DNA of 49,895 bases from Singulisphaera sp. (lineage in GTDB: Bacteria; Planctomycetota; Planctomycetia; Isosphaerales; Isosphaeraceae): NCBI GenBank assembly GCA_027451445.1, contig DAIDJG010000497.1, positions 1-49,895 of the forward strand. The letters are read 5' to 3'. Below, piece by piece: positions 15,220-24,191 of this stretch. The translations under genes and the position numbers were made by a program. The notes beneath the pieces were generated by a model. It did not search any database, had not been told where the DNA came from, and worked only from the letters and a program-made list of their open reading frames with translations. Within the stretch, counting starts at the first letter, position 1. Each line of letters begins with the position of its first letter.

Positions 15220-16365
15220 ATGGCGGGGCGAATCTACCTGCGGAACGGCGATTCCAAGCTGATCGCCATGGAGGAGTCGCCCTACGATTCGGAGGGCCTC
15301 TTGCAGAAGCTTCTGGCAGATCATCCCGATCTGCTTGCCGGGGACCAGATCGATGCAGCGGAACCGAGGCGATGGCTGCTCGTCACGCGTGAGATGACGG
15401 TGCTTGGAGAGCAGGACGGTGCCGGACGCTGGTCGCTTGACCATCTGTTTCTCGACCAAGATGCCGTGCCGGCGCTCGTGGAGGTCAAGCGCAGTTCCGA
15501 CACGCGCATCCGGCGGGAAGTCATTGGTCAGATGCTGGACTATGCCGCCAATGCGGTCGCTTACTGGCCCGTCGAGGAGGTCAAGGCCCAGTTCGAGAGG
15601 CGGTGTCGGGGGGACGGGCTCGATCCTGAGGCGGAACTCTCGGGTTTCCTCGGCGACGGGCAGGATGCATCGACGTTCTGGCAGCGAGTGAAGACGAACC
15701 TCCAGGCGGGGCGCGTCCGGCTGATCTTCGTTGCCGACGAGATCCCGTCCGAATTGCGGCGGGTCGTCGAGTTCCTGAACGGCCAGATGGACCCGGCCGA
15801 GGTCCTTGCGATCGAGGTCAAGCAATTCGTCGGCGAGAACCTCCAGACGCTCGTTCCCCGAGTACTGGGGCAGACCGAGACGGCGCGCCAGAGGAAGAGC
15901 GCCGACCGGGGTTTGGCGAGGCAATGGGATGAGCCTTCGTTCTTCAACGCTCTCCGTCAAAGGAGAGGCGAGCAAGAGGCGGCGGTCGCACGCAGGCTGC
16001 TGGAATGGGCGCGGGGACACAGGCTCCGCATCTGGTGGGGTCGGGGGAAGCAGGATGGGTCATTCTTCCCGATGTACGACAACAGGTTTGGGAAGAACTT
16101 CCTGTTCTCGGTCTGGACCTACGGAACGGTGGAACTTCAGTTCCAGCATATGAGGCCGCCGTTCTCAACGTTGGAGGAGCGGAGACATCTCGCCGGCCGT
16201 CTGACGGCGATTGATGGGCTGGTGATTTCCGAGACAAGCCTGGCCAGGCGACCGTCTTTTGCCCTTGGCCTACTCTGCGAGGCCGACCGCGCTGCCAGGT
16301 TCCTCGAAGCCTTCGACTGGGTTCTCTCCGAGATCAAGAAGGTCGAGAACAAGGAGCGTGAATGA
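15220..16365 (+). CDS. PD-(D/E)XK nuclease-like protein (NucS/DUF91-like)
   Basis: The 381-residue protein has a restriction-endonuclease-like core: Glu25 in the first helix, Asp74, then Glu88-Val-Lys90 in 'VPALVEVKR', and 'IGQMLDYAA' with Gln104. This is the order seen in NucS-type and related PD-(D/E)XK domains. The C-terminal half (about 235-375) includes 'FFNALRQRRG' and an aromatic-rich domain of unknown role. AGGAG lies upstream of ATG 15220. The stop overlaps the next gene's ATG (ATGA), so the two are coupled. DNA cleavage or end recognition is inferred from the motif only. Confidence 0.72.
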   Translation: MAGRIYLRNGDSKLIAMEESPYDSEGLLQKLLADHPDLLAGDQIDAAEPRRWLLVTREMTVLGEQDGAGRWSLDHLFLDQDAVPALVEVKRSSDTRIRREVIGQMLDYAANAVAYWPVEEVKAQFERRCRGDGLDPEAELSGFLGDGQDASTFWQRVKTNLQAGRVRLIFVADEIPSELRRVVEFLNGQMDPAEVLAIEVKQFVGENLQTLVPRVLGQTETARQRKSADRGLARQWDEPSFFNALRQRRGEQEAAVARRLLEWARGHRLRIWWGRGKQDGSFFPMYDNRFGKNFLFSVWTYGTVELQFQHMRPPFSTLEERRHLAGRLTAIDGLVISETSLARRPSFALGLLCEADRAARFLEAFDWVLSEIKKVENKERE

Positions 16366-17399
16366 ACCTCCCCCGCTTCCGATTTGGACGCCCGTTTCCC
16401 GATTCGGCCTTATGGATCGTCCCGACCGTTTTAGTATGTGCCGGGCTAATGTTCAGGAGCCACCTTCCTCGGAAACCGGGAGCCGGTCTGATGGGTCCCA
16501 CCATTGATCTCCGGCGCGTCATCGTCCCGACCGACGTGGTGAGGATAGAGGAACAGTCGTCGCAGATGCTTGAGCTGGTCACCGACGAGTGGATTCTGTG
16601 GCTCACTCCGATCGAACGTGGCCGAGTCGAGGGTCAGTTGAGCAGTGAGCGACAAATGGTGCGGCGCTTGCCGGGATCGCGTGAGGAGGTCTTGCAAGAC
16701 CGTGGCTCGCCGGTGGTCCACCGGTTTCTGTATGGCACCAAGGGACCTTCATGTGCGGACAGCGTCCGTTATGTCGTCTCGTTCAATAATGGCTCGGGTT
16801 GGGCCTTCGTGTTCGGCGTGCCGCGGCATGCCGGTGCGCCGTTTGATGTCACGCCCTTCGATAAGGTCCTGCTCTCGCTCCGACTGGCTGAGAAGCCGCG
16901 CCCGGAGTTTGAGGTCCCTCCAGCGTGGCTTGCCTACCAATCCCGTCGTGCGAATGGTTCGGCCATCGCGAAGTTCGTCGTCAACCCCGAGGCCCCTCTG
17001 CAACTGGGCCGCGACAAGGCCCTGGATCGTGATTGGAGCCTGTTTAGCGACGCTGACTTCCGCCGCGGCGGCCGACAGCTTGCGCCAGACCTGGTTGAGT
17101 TCTACGCAAAGCCAACCGCCCCCGTCTCCCTCCGGCTCGATGTATGGCTCGACACCCAACCGACGGACCGTCGAGAATCGGTGTTCGACGCGACGTTGGA
17201 TCTGGACGATGGGAAACTCTCAATTCAAGGGTTCGATGAGCGCTTCCACGTATCCATGCCGCCTGGCCACTACAACGTGTCGATCACCCGCGTCAACGCT
17301 GGTGAGGAGAGCGATCTCATCTTGACCCACGGCGAGTACTTCCAGCGCGACGACTTGGAGCGCTACGAGATCTTTCTCAATCGCCGCCGCTCCGACTGA
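16362..17399 (+). CDS. Hypothetical protein coupled to nuclease-like gene
   Basis: The 345-residue protein is not recognised. Residues 15-32 form a weak hydrophobic stretch ('ALWIVPTVLVCAGLMF'), possibly a signal anchor; if the start were Met50 this would be absent. Two beta-rich segments follow, about 50-210 and 225-340, ending 'YEIFLNRR'. The start overlaps the upstream stop by 4 bp (ATGA), which supports it. The context suggests it works with the nuclease-like protein, perhaps as an inhibitor or partner, but this is speculation. Confidence 0.55.
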   Translation: MNLPRFRFGRPFPDSALWIVPTVLVCAGLMFRSHLPRKPGAGLMGPTIDLRRVIVPTDVVRIEEQSSQMLELVTDEWILWLTPIERGRVEGQLSSERQMVRRLPGSREEVLQDRGSPVVHRFLYGTKGPSCADSVRYVVSFNNGSGWAFVFGVPRHAGAPFDVTPFDKVLLSLRLAEKPRPEFEVPPAWLAYQSRRANGSAIAKFVVNPEAPLQLGRDKALDRDWSLFSDADFRRGGRQLAPDLVEFYAKPTAPVSLRLDVWLDTQPTDRRESVFDATLDLDDGKLSIQGFDERFHVSMPPGHYNVSITRVNAGEESDLILTHGEYFQRDDLERYEIFLNRRRSD

Positions 17400-17460
17400 T
17401 CGCCCCATCAACAAACGGAGAACTGCACCACGCAGGTCATGTAGACTCCCCAAAATTGAT

Positions 17461-17490
17461 GCCCGGCAAGAGCTTTCGCGCTCGCGATGC
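17461..17490. repeat. 30-nt dispersed repeat, copy 1
   Basis: The segment starting GCCCGGCAAGAG and ending TCGCGATGC matches 27 of 30 bases with 25248-25277. It begins 62 bp after the stop of the preceding plus-strand gene. Confidence 0.5.
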
Positions 17491-17590
17491 ATTAACACAA
17501 GTAGGTCCGCCCTATCCTTTGAAGCATCATATATTGTAGTGCGCGGCCTGTATTTTCCCACTGAGCGGAACATCGGAGATTCAACGTTTC

Positions 17591-19558
17591 ATGAGCTCTG
17601 CTGAATCGAACGAAGCCCTTCTCGCTTCGATCTTTGAAGCACCCGACGACGACGCCCCCCGGCTGGCGTACGCCGACTGGCTGGCCGAGCGGGACGAGCC
17701 GCGCGCGGAGCTGATTGGCACCCAGTGCGCACTTGCGGCGCTCGCCGAGTGGGACCCTCGGCGGATCGACCTCCAACGGCGCGTGCGAGGCTTGCTCGAT
17801 CGCCATGAGGCGGCGTGGCGCCAGGAACTGCCTCGTCTCGACGGGGTGCTCTGGGGGACCTTTCGGCGCGGGTTCATCGGCACGGCCATGGTGACGGATT
17901 TCGCGACCCTCGCACGCGAGGCCGGTGCCATCGCGCGCGTAGCGCCGATCGATCGAATCATTGTGAACGATTTCGGGAGCGAGCCGGGTGTCGAACACCT
18001 CCCGGTCCTGCCTTGGTTGCGGCGGCTGGATCTCGACGGATCGTACCGGGATGGACCGGCCGTCGATCCGGAACGGCTTGCCGACGCGCCCCTCCTGTCA
18101 ACGCTGCGCAAACTGGGCATCGGCGCTAATTTCCTGCGCGGCGCCGGCCTGCGGGCGCTGGCAGGGTCGCCCCATCTCGCGAGGCTGACGAACCTCGTGT
18201 TCGATTCCAATTTCGTCGAGGCCGAAGACGTCGAAGTGCTCGAGGGGAGCGTCTTCTCGGCCCTGACGAGCCTGGGCCTGGGCAATAACTGGGACCGTTA
18301 CGGGGAAGACGCCGACGACCCGACCTTTGGTGACACCCTGGCGCGGCGCCTGGCCGGGGTCAGTACGTTGCGTTCGCTGACAGCCCTCAACTTGAGCCAC
18401 AACGGAATCGGCGACGAAGGGCTGGTCTGCCTCCTGACGTCGCTCCATCTGGCCGGGCTCAAAGCCCTTAACCTCGGGACGAACCTCGTGTCCGGTGAGG
18501 GGATGGCGGCCTTTAGCCGTCCGGATGTTTTGCCCCGGTTGGAGTCGCTCGACTTCGAGGAGACCCCGATCGGCGACCGCGGGCTCGAGCTGCTGTCGGC
18601 GTCGCCCCACCTGTCGCAGCTCGTGCGGCTTGGGCTCCAGCAGTGCGAGATCGGCGCGGCGGGTGTCGGTGCACTGGCCTCGTCCGGGCTACTCGGTCAG
18701 CTCCGGGAGCTGAAGATCGGTTGGAACCCGATTCAGGACGAGAGCGTGCGACTCCTCGCGGCGGCTCCTGGCAGCGGGCTGCTCCACACACTGCTGCTCG
18801 ACAACAGTGAGCTCGGCCCCGGCGCGTGCGCAGCGATTGCAAGCTCGCCCGGTCTGACGGGGCTGGCGCAACTCGACCTCAGCTTTAACCCCGACATCGG
18901 TTCGGACGGTGCTCGGGTGCTTGTAGGATCACCCAAAATGGCGAGCGTGTACGACCTGGACCTGGGTGCGGCCGGCATCGGCGACCGGGGTGTGGTTGCC
19001 CTCGCCTCATCCCCGTACTTTGCGAAGCTGCGCTTTCTCTCCCTCGACCGGAACTCGCTCGGCGACTCAGCGCTCGAGGCGCTCGCTTGCGCGGCTTCAT
19101 TCGGGGAGCTTCAGGAACTGATGATCTCTAACACCGAGGAGAGCTTTAGCCCGGTGGGCCTGGAGGTCCTATTTGCCACGTCGGCGCTTCCGAACTTGAC
19201 CCGCCTCGGACTCCGGGAGAGCCGCCTGGGCCCCGATGCGGTGGCGCTCCTGGCCCGGTCTGCGCTCCTACCCCAGCTCGCGCACCTTGGGCTGGCATTC
19301 AACGACGTGGGCGATTCCGGCGCGCTCGCACTGGCTGAGGCGGGCGCGTGGTCGCGCCTGCTCGACCTCTGTCTGCACTACGCCAAGATCGGCGACGCCG
19401 GGTTGCTGGCCTTGGCCCGCTCCCCTCAGTTCCCGCGCTGGGCCGTGGTCGACTGGTCGCGGAACGGGACGGCGAGTGCCGAGGTTGAAAAGGAGTTGGA
19501 GAAGCGGTTCCCGTGCGCGTTTGGCGGGCTGCGAGGTAAGCTCTCCCTTACCGACTGA
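17591..19558 (+). CDS. Leucine-rich-repeat protein with TIGR02996 N-terminal domain
   Basis: The 655-residue protein begins with a TIGR02996 motif ('LLASIFEAPDDDAPRLAYADW', roughly residues 10-60), a planctomycete repeat-companion domain. About 15 ribonuclease-inhibitor-like LRRs follow from residue 130 to 640, with repeating 'L..L.L..N.IGDEG...L' units. No signal peptide or membrane segment is visible, so it is probably a cytoplasmic protein-interaction scaffold. The partner is unknown. It appears to be monocistronic, with about 190 bp of upstream space. Confidence 0.85.
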   Translation: MSSAESNEALLASIFEAPDDDAPRLAYADWLAERDEPRAELIGTQCALAALAEWDPRRIDLQRRVRGLLDRHEAAWRQELPRLDGVLWGTFRRGFIGTAMVTDFATLAREAGAIARVAPIDRIIVNDFGSEPGVEHLPVLPWLRRLDLDGSYRDGPAVDPERLADAPLLSTLRKLGIGANFLRGAGLRALAGSPHLARLTNLVFDSNFVEAEDVEVLEGSVFSALTSLGLGNNWDRYGEDADDPTFGDTLARRLAGVSTLRSLTALNLSHNGIGDEGLVCLLTSLHLAGLKALNLGTNLVSGEGMAAFSRPDVLPRLESLDFEETPIGDRGLELLSASPHLSQLVRLGLQQCEIGAAGVGALASSGLLGQLRELKIGWNPIQDESVRLLAAAPGSGLLHTLLLDNSELGPGACAAIASSPGLTGLAQLDLSFNPDIGSDGARVLVGSPKMASVYDLDLGAAGIGDRGVVALASSPYFAKLRFLSLDRNSLGDSALEALACAASFGELQELMISNTEESFSPVGLEVLFATSALPNLTRLGLRESRLGPDAVALLARSALLPQLAHLGLAFNDVGDSGALALAEAGAWSRLLDLCLHYAKIGDAGLLALARSPQFPRWAVVDWSRNGTASAEVEKELEKRFPCAFGGLRGKLSLTD

Positions 19559-19709
19559 TTTGGCGTCGGCCGCAGCCTGCGCACGCTCGAAAGCAGAGAA
19601 ATGCTCGTCAAACCTGAAGTCGGGACGGTCTACGCGGACTACGTCGCTTTACGGGTCTGTTCGCCTTTCTGCAACGAACGCACCTCAGTCTCCTCCTGGC
19701 ACCTTTGAT

Positions 19710-20159
19710 TCAGGGTTTGATCACTGCCAATCCTTCCTGGATCGCCACGTCGCAGAGCCTTTGGTCGGCACAAACGAAGGCGTCGAGAGGAAGCAACCGG
19801 TGGATACGGAGAGCGACCGCGAGCTGGATGGCATCAAGCGTCCGGAGAGTTCGGCTCATTGCGTGCTTGCTTATGAGATCTCCCGCACTCTGGTAATCGA
19901 CGCTCAGCATTCGGAAGGGCCTGAGGCGTCGCAATCGCACATCGGCAAAGAACCGTCGGCGCAGGATGGTGTAGTCAGAGCTGGAGAGGACTCCCGTTCT
20001 GACTTTGCCCGCGAAACCTGAAAGCATCTCGACCGTTGTGATGCGGGAGATCAAGAACTCAGACGAAGTGTCGGCCAAGAGCCGCTGGACATCGGCAGTT
20101 CCGGCCTCGGCATGGTAATTCTTGACCAATGCGCTCGTGTCAAAGAAGTAGCGAGCCAT
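19710..20159 (-). CDS. VapC-like PIN-domain toxin
   Basis: The 149-residue PIN-domain protein has the acidic active-site set Asp7 ('FFDTSAL'), Glu44 ('TTVEML'), Asp109 ('TLDAIQLAVAL') and Asp132 ('ADQRL'). PIN toxins are Mg-dependent ribonucleases, many targeting tRNA or rRNA. Its ATG overlaps the TGA of the upstream antitoxin gene by one base (TGATG), the classic toxin-antitoxin arrangement. All catalytic residues are present, so it is likely functional. Confidence 0.88.
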   Translation of the reverse strand: MARYFFDTSALVKNYHAEAGTADVQRLLADTSSEFLISRITTVEMLSGFAGKVRTGVLSSSDYTILRRRFFADVRLRRLRPFRMLSVDYQSAGDLISKHAMSRTLRTLDAIQLAVALRIHRLLPLDAFVCADQRLCDVAIQEGLAVIKP

Positions 20160-20440
20160 CAGAACCGATCCGCCCGTTCTTCCTCAATAATCGTCTGAGC
20201 CATCGAGCCGGGGATCGTCGACATGGCGCAGAGCACTTCATCGAGGGTTGGGACGTCGCCGCCCTCATGAGCGCAGAAGCTGACGAACTCGTGGTCAATG
20301 AAATCGTCAACCGAAGGCGCCTCCTTTTCCTTGAAGCGCCTGAGCGCAGCTTCGACGACCGCTGCCTCGGTCGGGAACTCGCCACTCCGGACTTTCTCTC
20401 TGACAAAGTTTTCCATGTCGCTCGTGAGGGATAAATTCAT
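20159..20440 (-). CDS. RHH (ParD/CopG-like) antitoxin
   Basis: The 93-residue protein begins with a ribbon-helix-helix DNA-binding domain ('MNLSLTSDMENFVREKV', then 'FPTEAAVVEAALRRF'). An acidic C-terminal part likely wraps the toxin. The ATG at 20440 is used because GTGGAGA sits 6 nt upstream; the further-upstream Met codons have no such site. It directly precedes the PIN toxin and presumably autoregulates the pair. A ParD-type antitoxin with a PIN toxin is a known mixed pairing. Confidence 0.83.
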   Translation of the reverse strand: MNLSLTSDMENFVREKVRSGEFPTEAAVVEAALRRFKEKEAPSVDDFIDHEFVSFCAHEGGDVPTLDEVLCAMSTIPGSMAQTIIEEERADRF

Positions 20441-20571
20441 AATCATTCTCCACGGCGCGGCTGGAGACTCGCGGTGTCGGCCGTTCTTCAACACGCCCTA
20501 TCGTACCATGAGGGCTTCGCTGTTGCGATCGCGCGGCCGGCGAGTTCCGGTCGGCGTCGATGCGGGCAAGC

Positions 20572-22890
20572 TCATTCCTTGGCGTTCAGCGCTGCGAGGC
20601 GACGCCGAAGGGAATGTGCCAACTGGTCGGCATGTTCGCTGGTGTTATCGAGGACTAATGCCCTCTCGGCGGCGGCGAGCGCCAGGCTCATGTTGGCCTT
20701 GACGGCGACGAGGTCATCGACTTGCCAGGCGTTCTTGTAAAGCTGCACGTAGGCGAGGCTCTGCACGACGTAGGAGTAAGACCCGTCAGGGTATTCAGCC
20801 ACCAATCGGTTGGCGAGCGCGAGCAATCGATGGCTGATCGAGCCGGCACGATCGGCGTCGTCGAGCCGACGAAACGTCGCAGCGAGCTCGGCAAAGTGAT
20901 AGGCCAGATTCAGGACATTGCCCGGCACGTGAGCGGTATCGCCGTGGCGCAGCGACGCCATCGCCTTCCCGGCCCACTCGTCGGGTGACTGCGCCGCGTC
21001 TGCCGGAGACGTTAACCCCGGATCGCCGTCCGCACCATCCGGCGTGGGCGCTTCTTTTGCCTTGGACGGCACCTCCGCGCAGATCAGGAGGTCGATGTCG
21101 ATTTTCAGCCGCTCGGCCGGCAAGCCCTCCCACTTGAGCCCTGGTGGCAGGTTATTGAGCACACGGCGGCTGGCGGCTAACCATGCCGTGGCCTCCTCGC
21201 GCCGGCCCTGCCTGTAGCGGAACCATGCCAGCGAGCGCTGGCTATCGACAAGTTGACCGACCGCAGGGAGGTCCATCCCTTCACGTATTCGAAGTTCCGC
21301 CAACTCAACCGCCTCGCGCAGATACCTGGCGGTTTCCTCCGGGTCTTGCGTGCTTTCGCACTCCTCGGCCAGAAGGCGAAGGTGCCGGGCCTGGAGATCG
21401 CGAATCCGTTTGTCGCCGGGAAACTGGCGCGCCAATGCGTCCAGGGTCGCCTGCGATTCCAGCAGGATGCGTTTCGCCTCCTCGTGTCGTCGGCCTTGAG
21501 CGAGACTCACTCCGAGGCGGCCATCAACGATGGCGAGCTGCAACCGCAGCTTCGCGTTACGTGGCTGGCTCTTGCTGAGCGCCAGCAGGTGCTGCCGGTC
21601 TTTTTCCAAATCTCCTGTCACATGATCGAGTGTTGATGTTTTGGGAAGGTTTGACATTCCGCCGATGGTCGCGTCGAGCAGGTCACTCACCACGACGTTC
21701 GACATTTGGACCTGGTCTTCGGCCCGCCGCCAGAGCGTGGTGATGAGGACAAGGCTGCCCATCAATGTCAGCGCGAGCGTGAATGCCAGCGTCGCGATCA
21801 ACGGTCGGCGGCGGCACCAGCGCCAACCCTTCTCGACAGGCGATGTGGGCCGCGCAAGGATGGTTCGTCCGGCCTGCCACCGGGACAAGTCATCCGCCAG
21901 CAGCGCCGCCGAGCCGTAACGCTGTGAGGGGTCCTTTTCGAGGCATTTCAGGCAGATGGTCTCGAGGTCGATCGGAATCCTGGGATTCAGCCGGCGTGGC
22001 GGGATCGCCTCGTGGCGTTGAACGAGGTCGATCGTCTCCAGGACGGTCGATCCTTGATGCGGCGGCCGCCCCGTCAGCATGTGATACAGGGTGGCGCCCA
22101 GGCCATGGATGTCGGCCGCTGCGGTCATTTCGCTGCGCGGCCTGGTGATTTGCTCCGGGGCCATGTAGCTTGGCGTGCCGCCCGGGCCGGCGGCTGCCGT
22201 GTCGGTGTCGCTGGCCTCGACCGGCCGCGCAATTCCAAAATCCGAAACCTTGGGAGTCGCGCAGTCCCACGCAGATTCGGCGTCACCGTCGAGCAGAATG
22301 TTGGAGGGCTTGAGGTCCAGGTGAAGTTGCCCGCACTCGTGGATGTGGTGCACCGCTCTTGCGATCGATTCCAGCAGCCGAGCGCAGTGTCGCGGCTCGA
22401 GGGGCGCTGAGAGGCGACTCGCCAGGGTCCCGCCGGCGATGTACTCGAGCACGATCAGGAAGTATGTGTCGGTCTCCCGCACCTCGAAGAGCGTCACGAC
22501 GCCCGGATGGTGCACGGTTGATGCGGCTTCGGCTTCGCGCAGCCAGCGCCGGCGTTCGCGAGGCCCGGCGCGACGCCCCCCTGGCAGCAGCTTGACCGCG
22601 ACGAGCCGGTTGGGCGTGAACTGGCGCGCCTGGTACACCACGCCCATGGCGCCACGGCCCAGCTCGCGCTCGATCATAAAGCCGTTGATCCGTGGAAGCT
22701 GCTCCCGGGGCGGCAGGTCCGCCGTGCGATAAACCGCCGAGTCCAGCCCCGCCTGTGCCCAGTATTCCAGAAACTCGCGGCACTCCGGGCAACCATCGAT
22801 GTGCTGGGCCATGTCATCAGGGCATGAATCAAGGTTCGTCCCGACCCCGATCCGGGCGAGCTCCTCGCGGCTCGGGCAGTCCGGGGTCAT
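20572..22890 (-). CDS. Membrane serine/threonine protein kinase with N-terminal zinc-finger-like region
   Basis: The 772-residue protein has an anti-sigma-like 'HIDGCPEC' zinc motif (His30, Cys34, Cys37). A Hanks-type kinase domain follows (about 71-340): glycine loop 'LGRGAMGVVY', Lys100, catalytic Asp192 in 'HLDLKPSN', DFG Asp217 and 'APEQ'. The Arg of HRD is replaced by Leu191. One transmembrane segment (about 364-386) separates it from a helical, TPR-like C-terminal half (about 400-770) that probably faces the periplasm. The ATG lies 6 bp after the sigma factor stop, so the pair is co-translated. By analogy with planctomycete sigma/kinase pairs it likely controls that sigma factor. Confidence 0.88.
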   Translation of the reverse strand: MTPDCPSREELARIGVGTNLDSCPDDMAQHIDGCPECREFLEYWAQAGLDSAVYRTADLPPREQLPRINGFMIERELGRGAMGVVYQARQFTPNRLVAVKLLPGGRRAGPRERRRWLREAEAASTVHHPGVVTLFEVRETDTYFLIVLEYIAGGTLASRLSAPLEPRHCARLLESIARAVHHIHECGQLHLDLKPSNILLDGDAESAWDCATPKVSDFGIARPVEASDTDTAAAGPGGTPSYMAPEQITRPRSEMTAAADIHGLGATLYHMLTGRPPHQGSTVLETIDLVQRHEAIPPRRLNPRIPIDLETICLKCLEKDPSQRYGSAALLADDLSRWQAGRTILARPTSPVEKGWRWCRRRPLIATLAFTLALTLMGSLVLITTLWRRAEDQVQMSNVVVSDLLDATIGGMSNLPKTSTLDHVTGDLEKDRQHLLALSKSQPRNAKLRLQLAIVDGRLGVSLAQGRRHEEAKRILLESQATLDALARQFPGDKRIRDLQARHLRLLAEECESTQDPEETARYLREAVELAELRIREGMDLPAVGQLVDSQRSLAWFRYRQGRREEATAWLAASRRVLNNLPPGLKWEGLPAERLKIDIDLLICAEVPSKAKEAPTPDGADGDPGLTSPADAAQSPDEWAGKAMASLRHGDTAHVPGNVLNLAYHFAELAATFRRLDDADRAGSISHRLLALANRLVAEYPDGSYSYVVQSLAYVQLYKNAWQVDDLVAVKANMSLALAAAERALVLDNTSEHADQLAHSLRRRLAALNAKE

Positions 22891-22896
22891 TGGGCG

Positions 22897-23547
22897 TCAC
22901 TCCGTCTCGGGCCAAGGCGGTTTGTTCGGGCCAAGGTGCGCCCGGCGCCGTTGGCCTTCCGCTTTGAGGAGCGCGGCCACGTGCCGGGCGGCCGCATACA
23001 CCGTGGCGTATTTGAGTCCGAGCGCCGCCGCGGTGTCTTTGATCGCCTCGCCGTCGACGATCACGCGCCAGAAGATTTCCCACCGCACCGGTTTCACCTT
23101 GCGCCGGACCGCTTCCTGGGCCTCGCGCGCTTCACGAAGCAAAAGCATCCGCTGAGGATCGCCCTCGCCGTCATCAGCGACGTCGTCGACGCTCGGATAG
23201 GCGAGCCCGTCCCGAGCCACCAGATCTTCCTCGTTCAGCGGACGGAACGGAGAGTCGCGGCGTTCTCGGTAGAGGTCGACGGCACGATGGTGGCAAAGCC
23301 GCCTCAGCCAGCCACGAAACGAACCACCCGGATCGTACTGGTAGACCGGCATCCGCCGCGTCATTTCCACCCAGATGCGCTGACGAAGTTCGTCCACCGT
23401 CTCGGAATCGAAACCGTAGTTCGAGCACCAGGCTCGGACCACCAGGTCGTAGCGCTTGAAGAAGTCGCCCCAGGCGGAATCGTCGCTTAATACGCCGACC
23501 CGCCTGAGCAGTTCCGGATCCGTCGAGCCTGCCTTGATCCCAGCCAT
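22897..23547 (-). CDS. ECF-type RNA polymerase sigma factor
   Basis: The 216-residue protein has region 2 ('FDSETVDELRQRIWVEM', then 'GSFRGWLRRLCHHRAVDLYR') and region 4 ('IKDTAAALGLKYATVYAAARHV'), typical of planctomycete ECF sigma factors. The start is uncertain: Met codons at 23616, 23562 and 23547 are in frame. The last is chosen because homologous ECF factors begin just before 'TDPELLRRV'. It is co-transcribed with the zinc-finger kinase downstream, which probably senses a signal and modulates it. Confidence 0.85.
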   Translation of the reverse strand: MAGIKAGSTDPELLRRVGVLSDDSAWGDFFKRYDLVVRAWCSNYGFDSETVDELRQRIWVEMTRRMPVYQYDPGGSFRGWLRRLCHHRAVDLYRERRDSPFRPLNEEDLVARDGLAYPSVDDVADDGEGDPQRMLLLREAREAQEAVRRKVKPVRWEIFWRVIVDGEAIKDTAAALGLKYATVYAAARHVAALLKAEGQRRRAHLGPNKPPWPETE

Positions 23548-23895
23548 CGGACCCCCCGGCATTCCGCGACTCGCACGAACGGCAATCGAATCTTTAAGAC
23601 CGGCATCAAACGCCAACGTATTACTATTGGGGGATTCTTACGGTGCAAGCACCCATTCTATACGGCAGCACGGCACCAGAAAAGAGAATGTCCATGAACT
23701 CGCAAGGCCCCCACGCAGAGGGCCCCGGACACAACGAGGTGTCGCCTGCATGACCTGCCGACGCCGGACCCGCGGATCTCGCAGGGCCAGAGAGGGAAGC
23801 CTCTCCTCGACCTTGGTCGAGACCCTCCGAAATCTCCATCCTGCGGCGGCTTCCGTTGGGCGTACCCTCGCGCGAGATTGAGGAGGAATTGCGAC

Positions 23896-24090
23896 ATGGA
23901 ACCCGTACGCAGGCGTGCGCTCCTGTTGGGAACGCGCTTGGTCTCTTGCGCGCTGTTCGCTCCGCTTCTCCTCACGGGGTGTTCGCGCGAGTCTCCCGCC
24001 GACCCCGGCAAGGCTGATGAGCCGTGGAACCGCCCCGACATTGCGCCTGGGGGCATGAGCAAAGGGCGGCCGAAGAAGGCCACGCGTTGA
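23896..24090 (+). CDS. Small lipoprotein
   Basis: The 64-residue protein has a signal peptide and lipobox 'LLLTGCS' with the modified Cys near residue 29, then a short Pro/Lys-rich mature part. AGGAGG at 23881-23886 lies 9 nt before ATG 23896, which decides the start. It sits 101 bp upstream of a DUF1559 gene on the same strand, a frequent pairing in Planctomycetes. Function unknown; cell-envelope location inferred. Confidence 0.78.
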   Translation: MEPVRRRALLLGTRLVSCALFAPLLLTGCSRESPADPGKADEPWNRPDIAPGGMSKGRPKKATR

Positions 24091-24191
24091 CGCGCCCCAA
24101 CCGAAGCGGCCTGCGCACGAGGGGCAAGCATGCGGTCACAATCCCTGACAATTCCATCGCTTCCCCCGTACACAAAGGGGATTTCCAGGTT

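Noticed and set aside
15199..16020. 273-residue minus-strand ORF over the nuclease-like gene
   Set aside because: A shadow frame; the plus frame has a PD-(D/E)XK core, a Shine-Dalgarno and coupling to the next gene.
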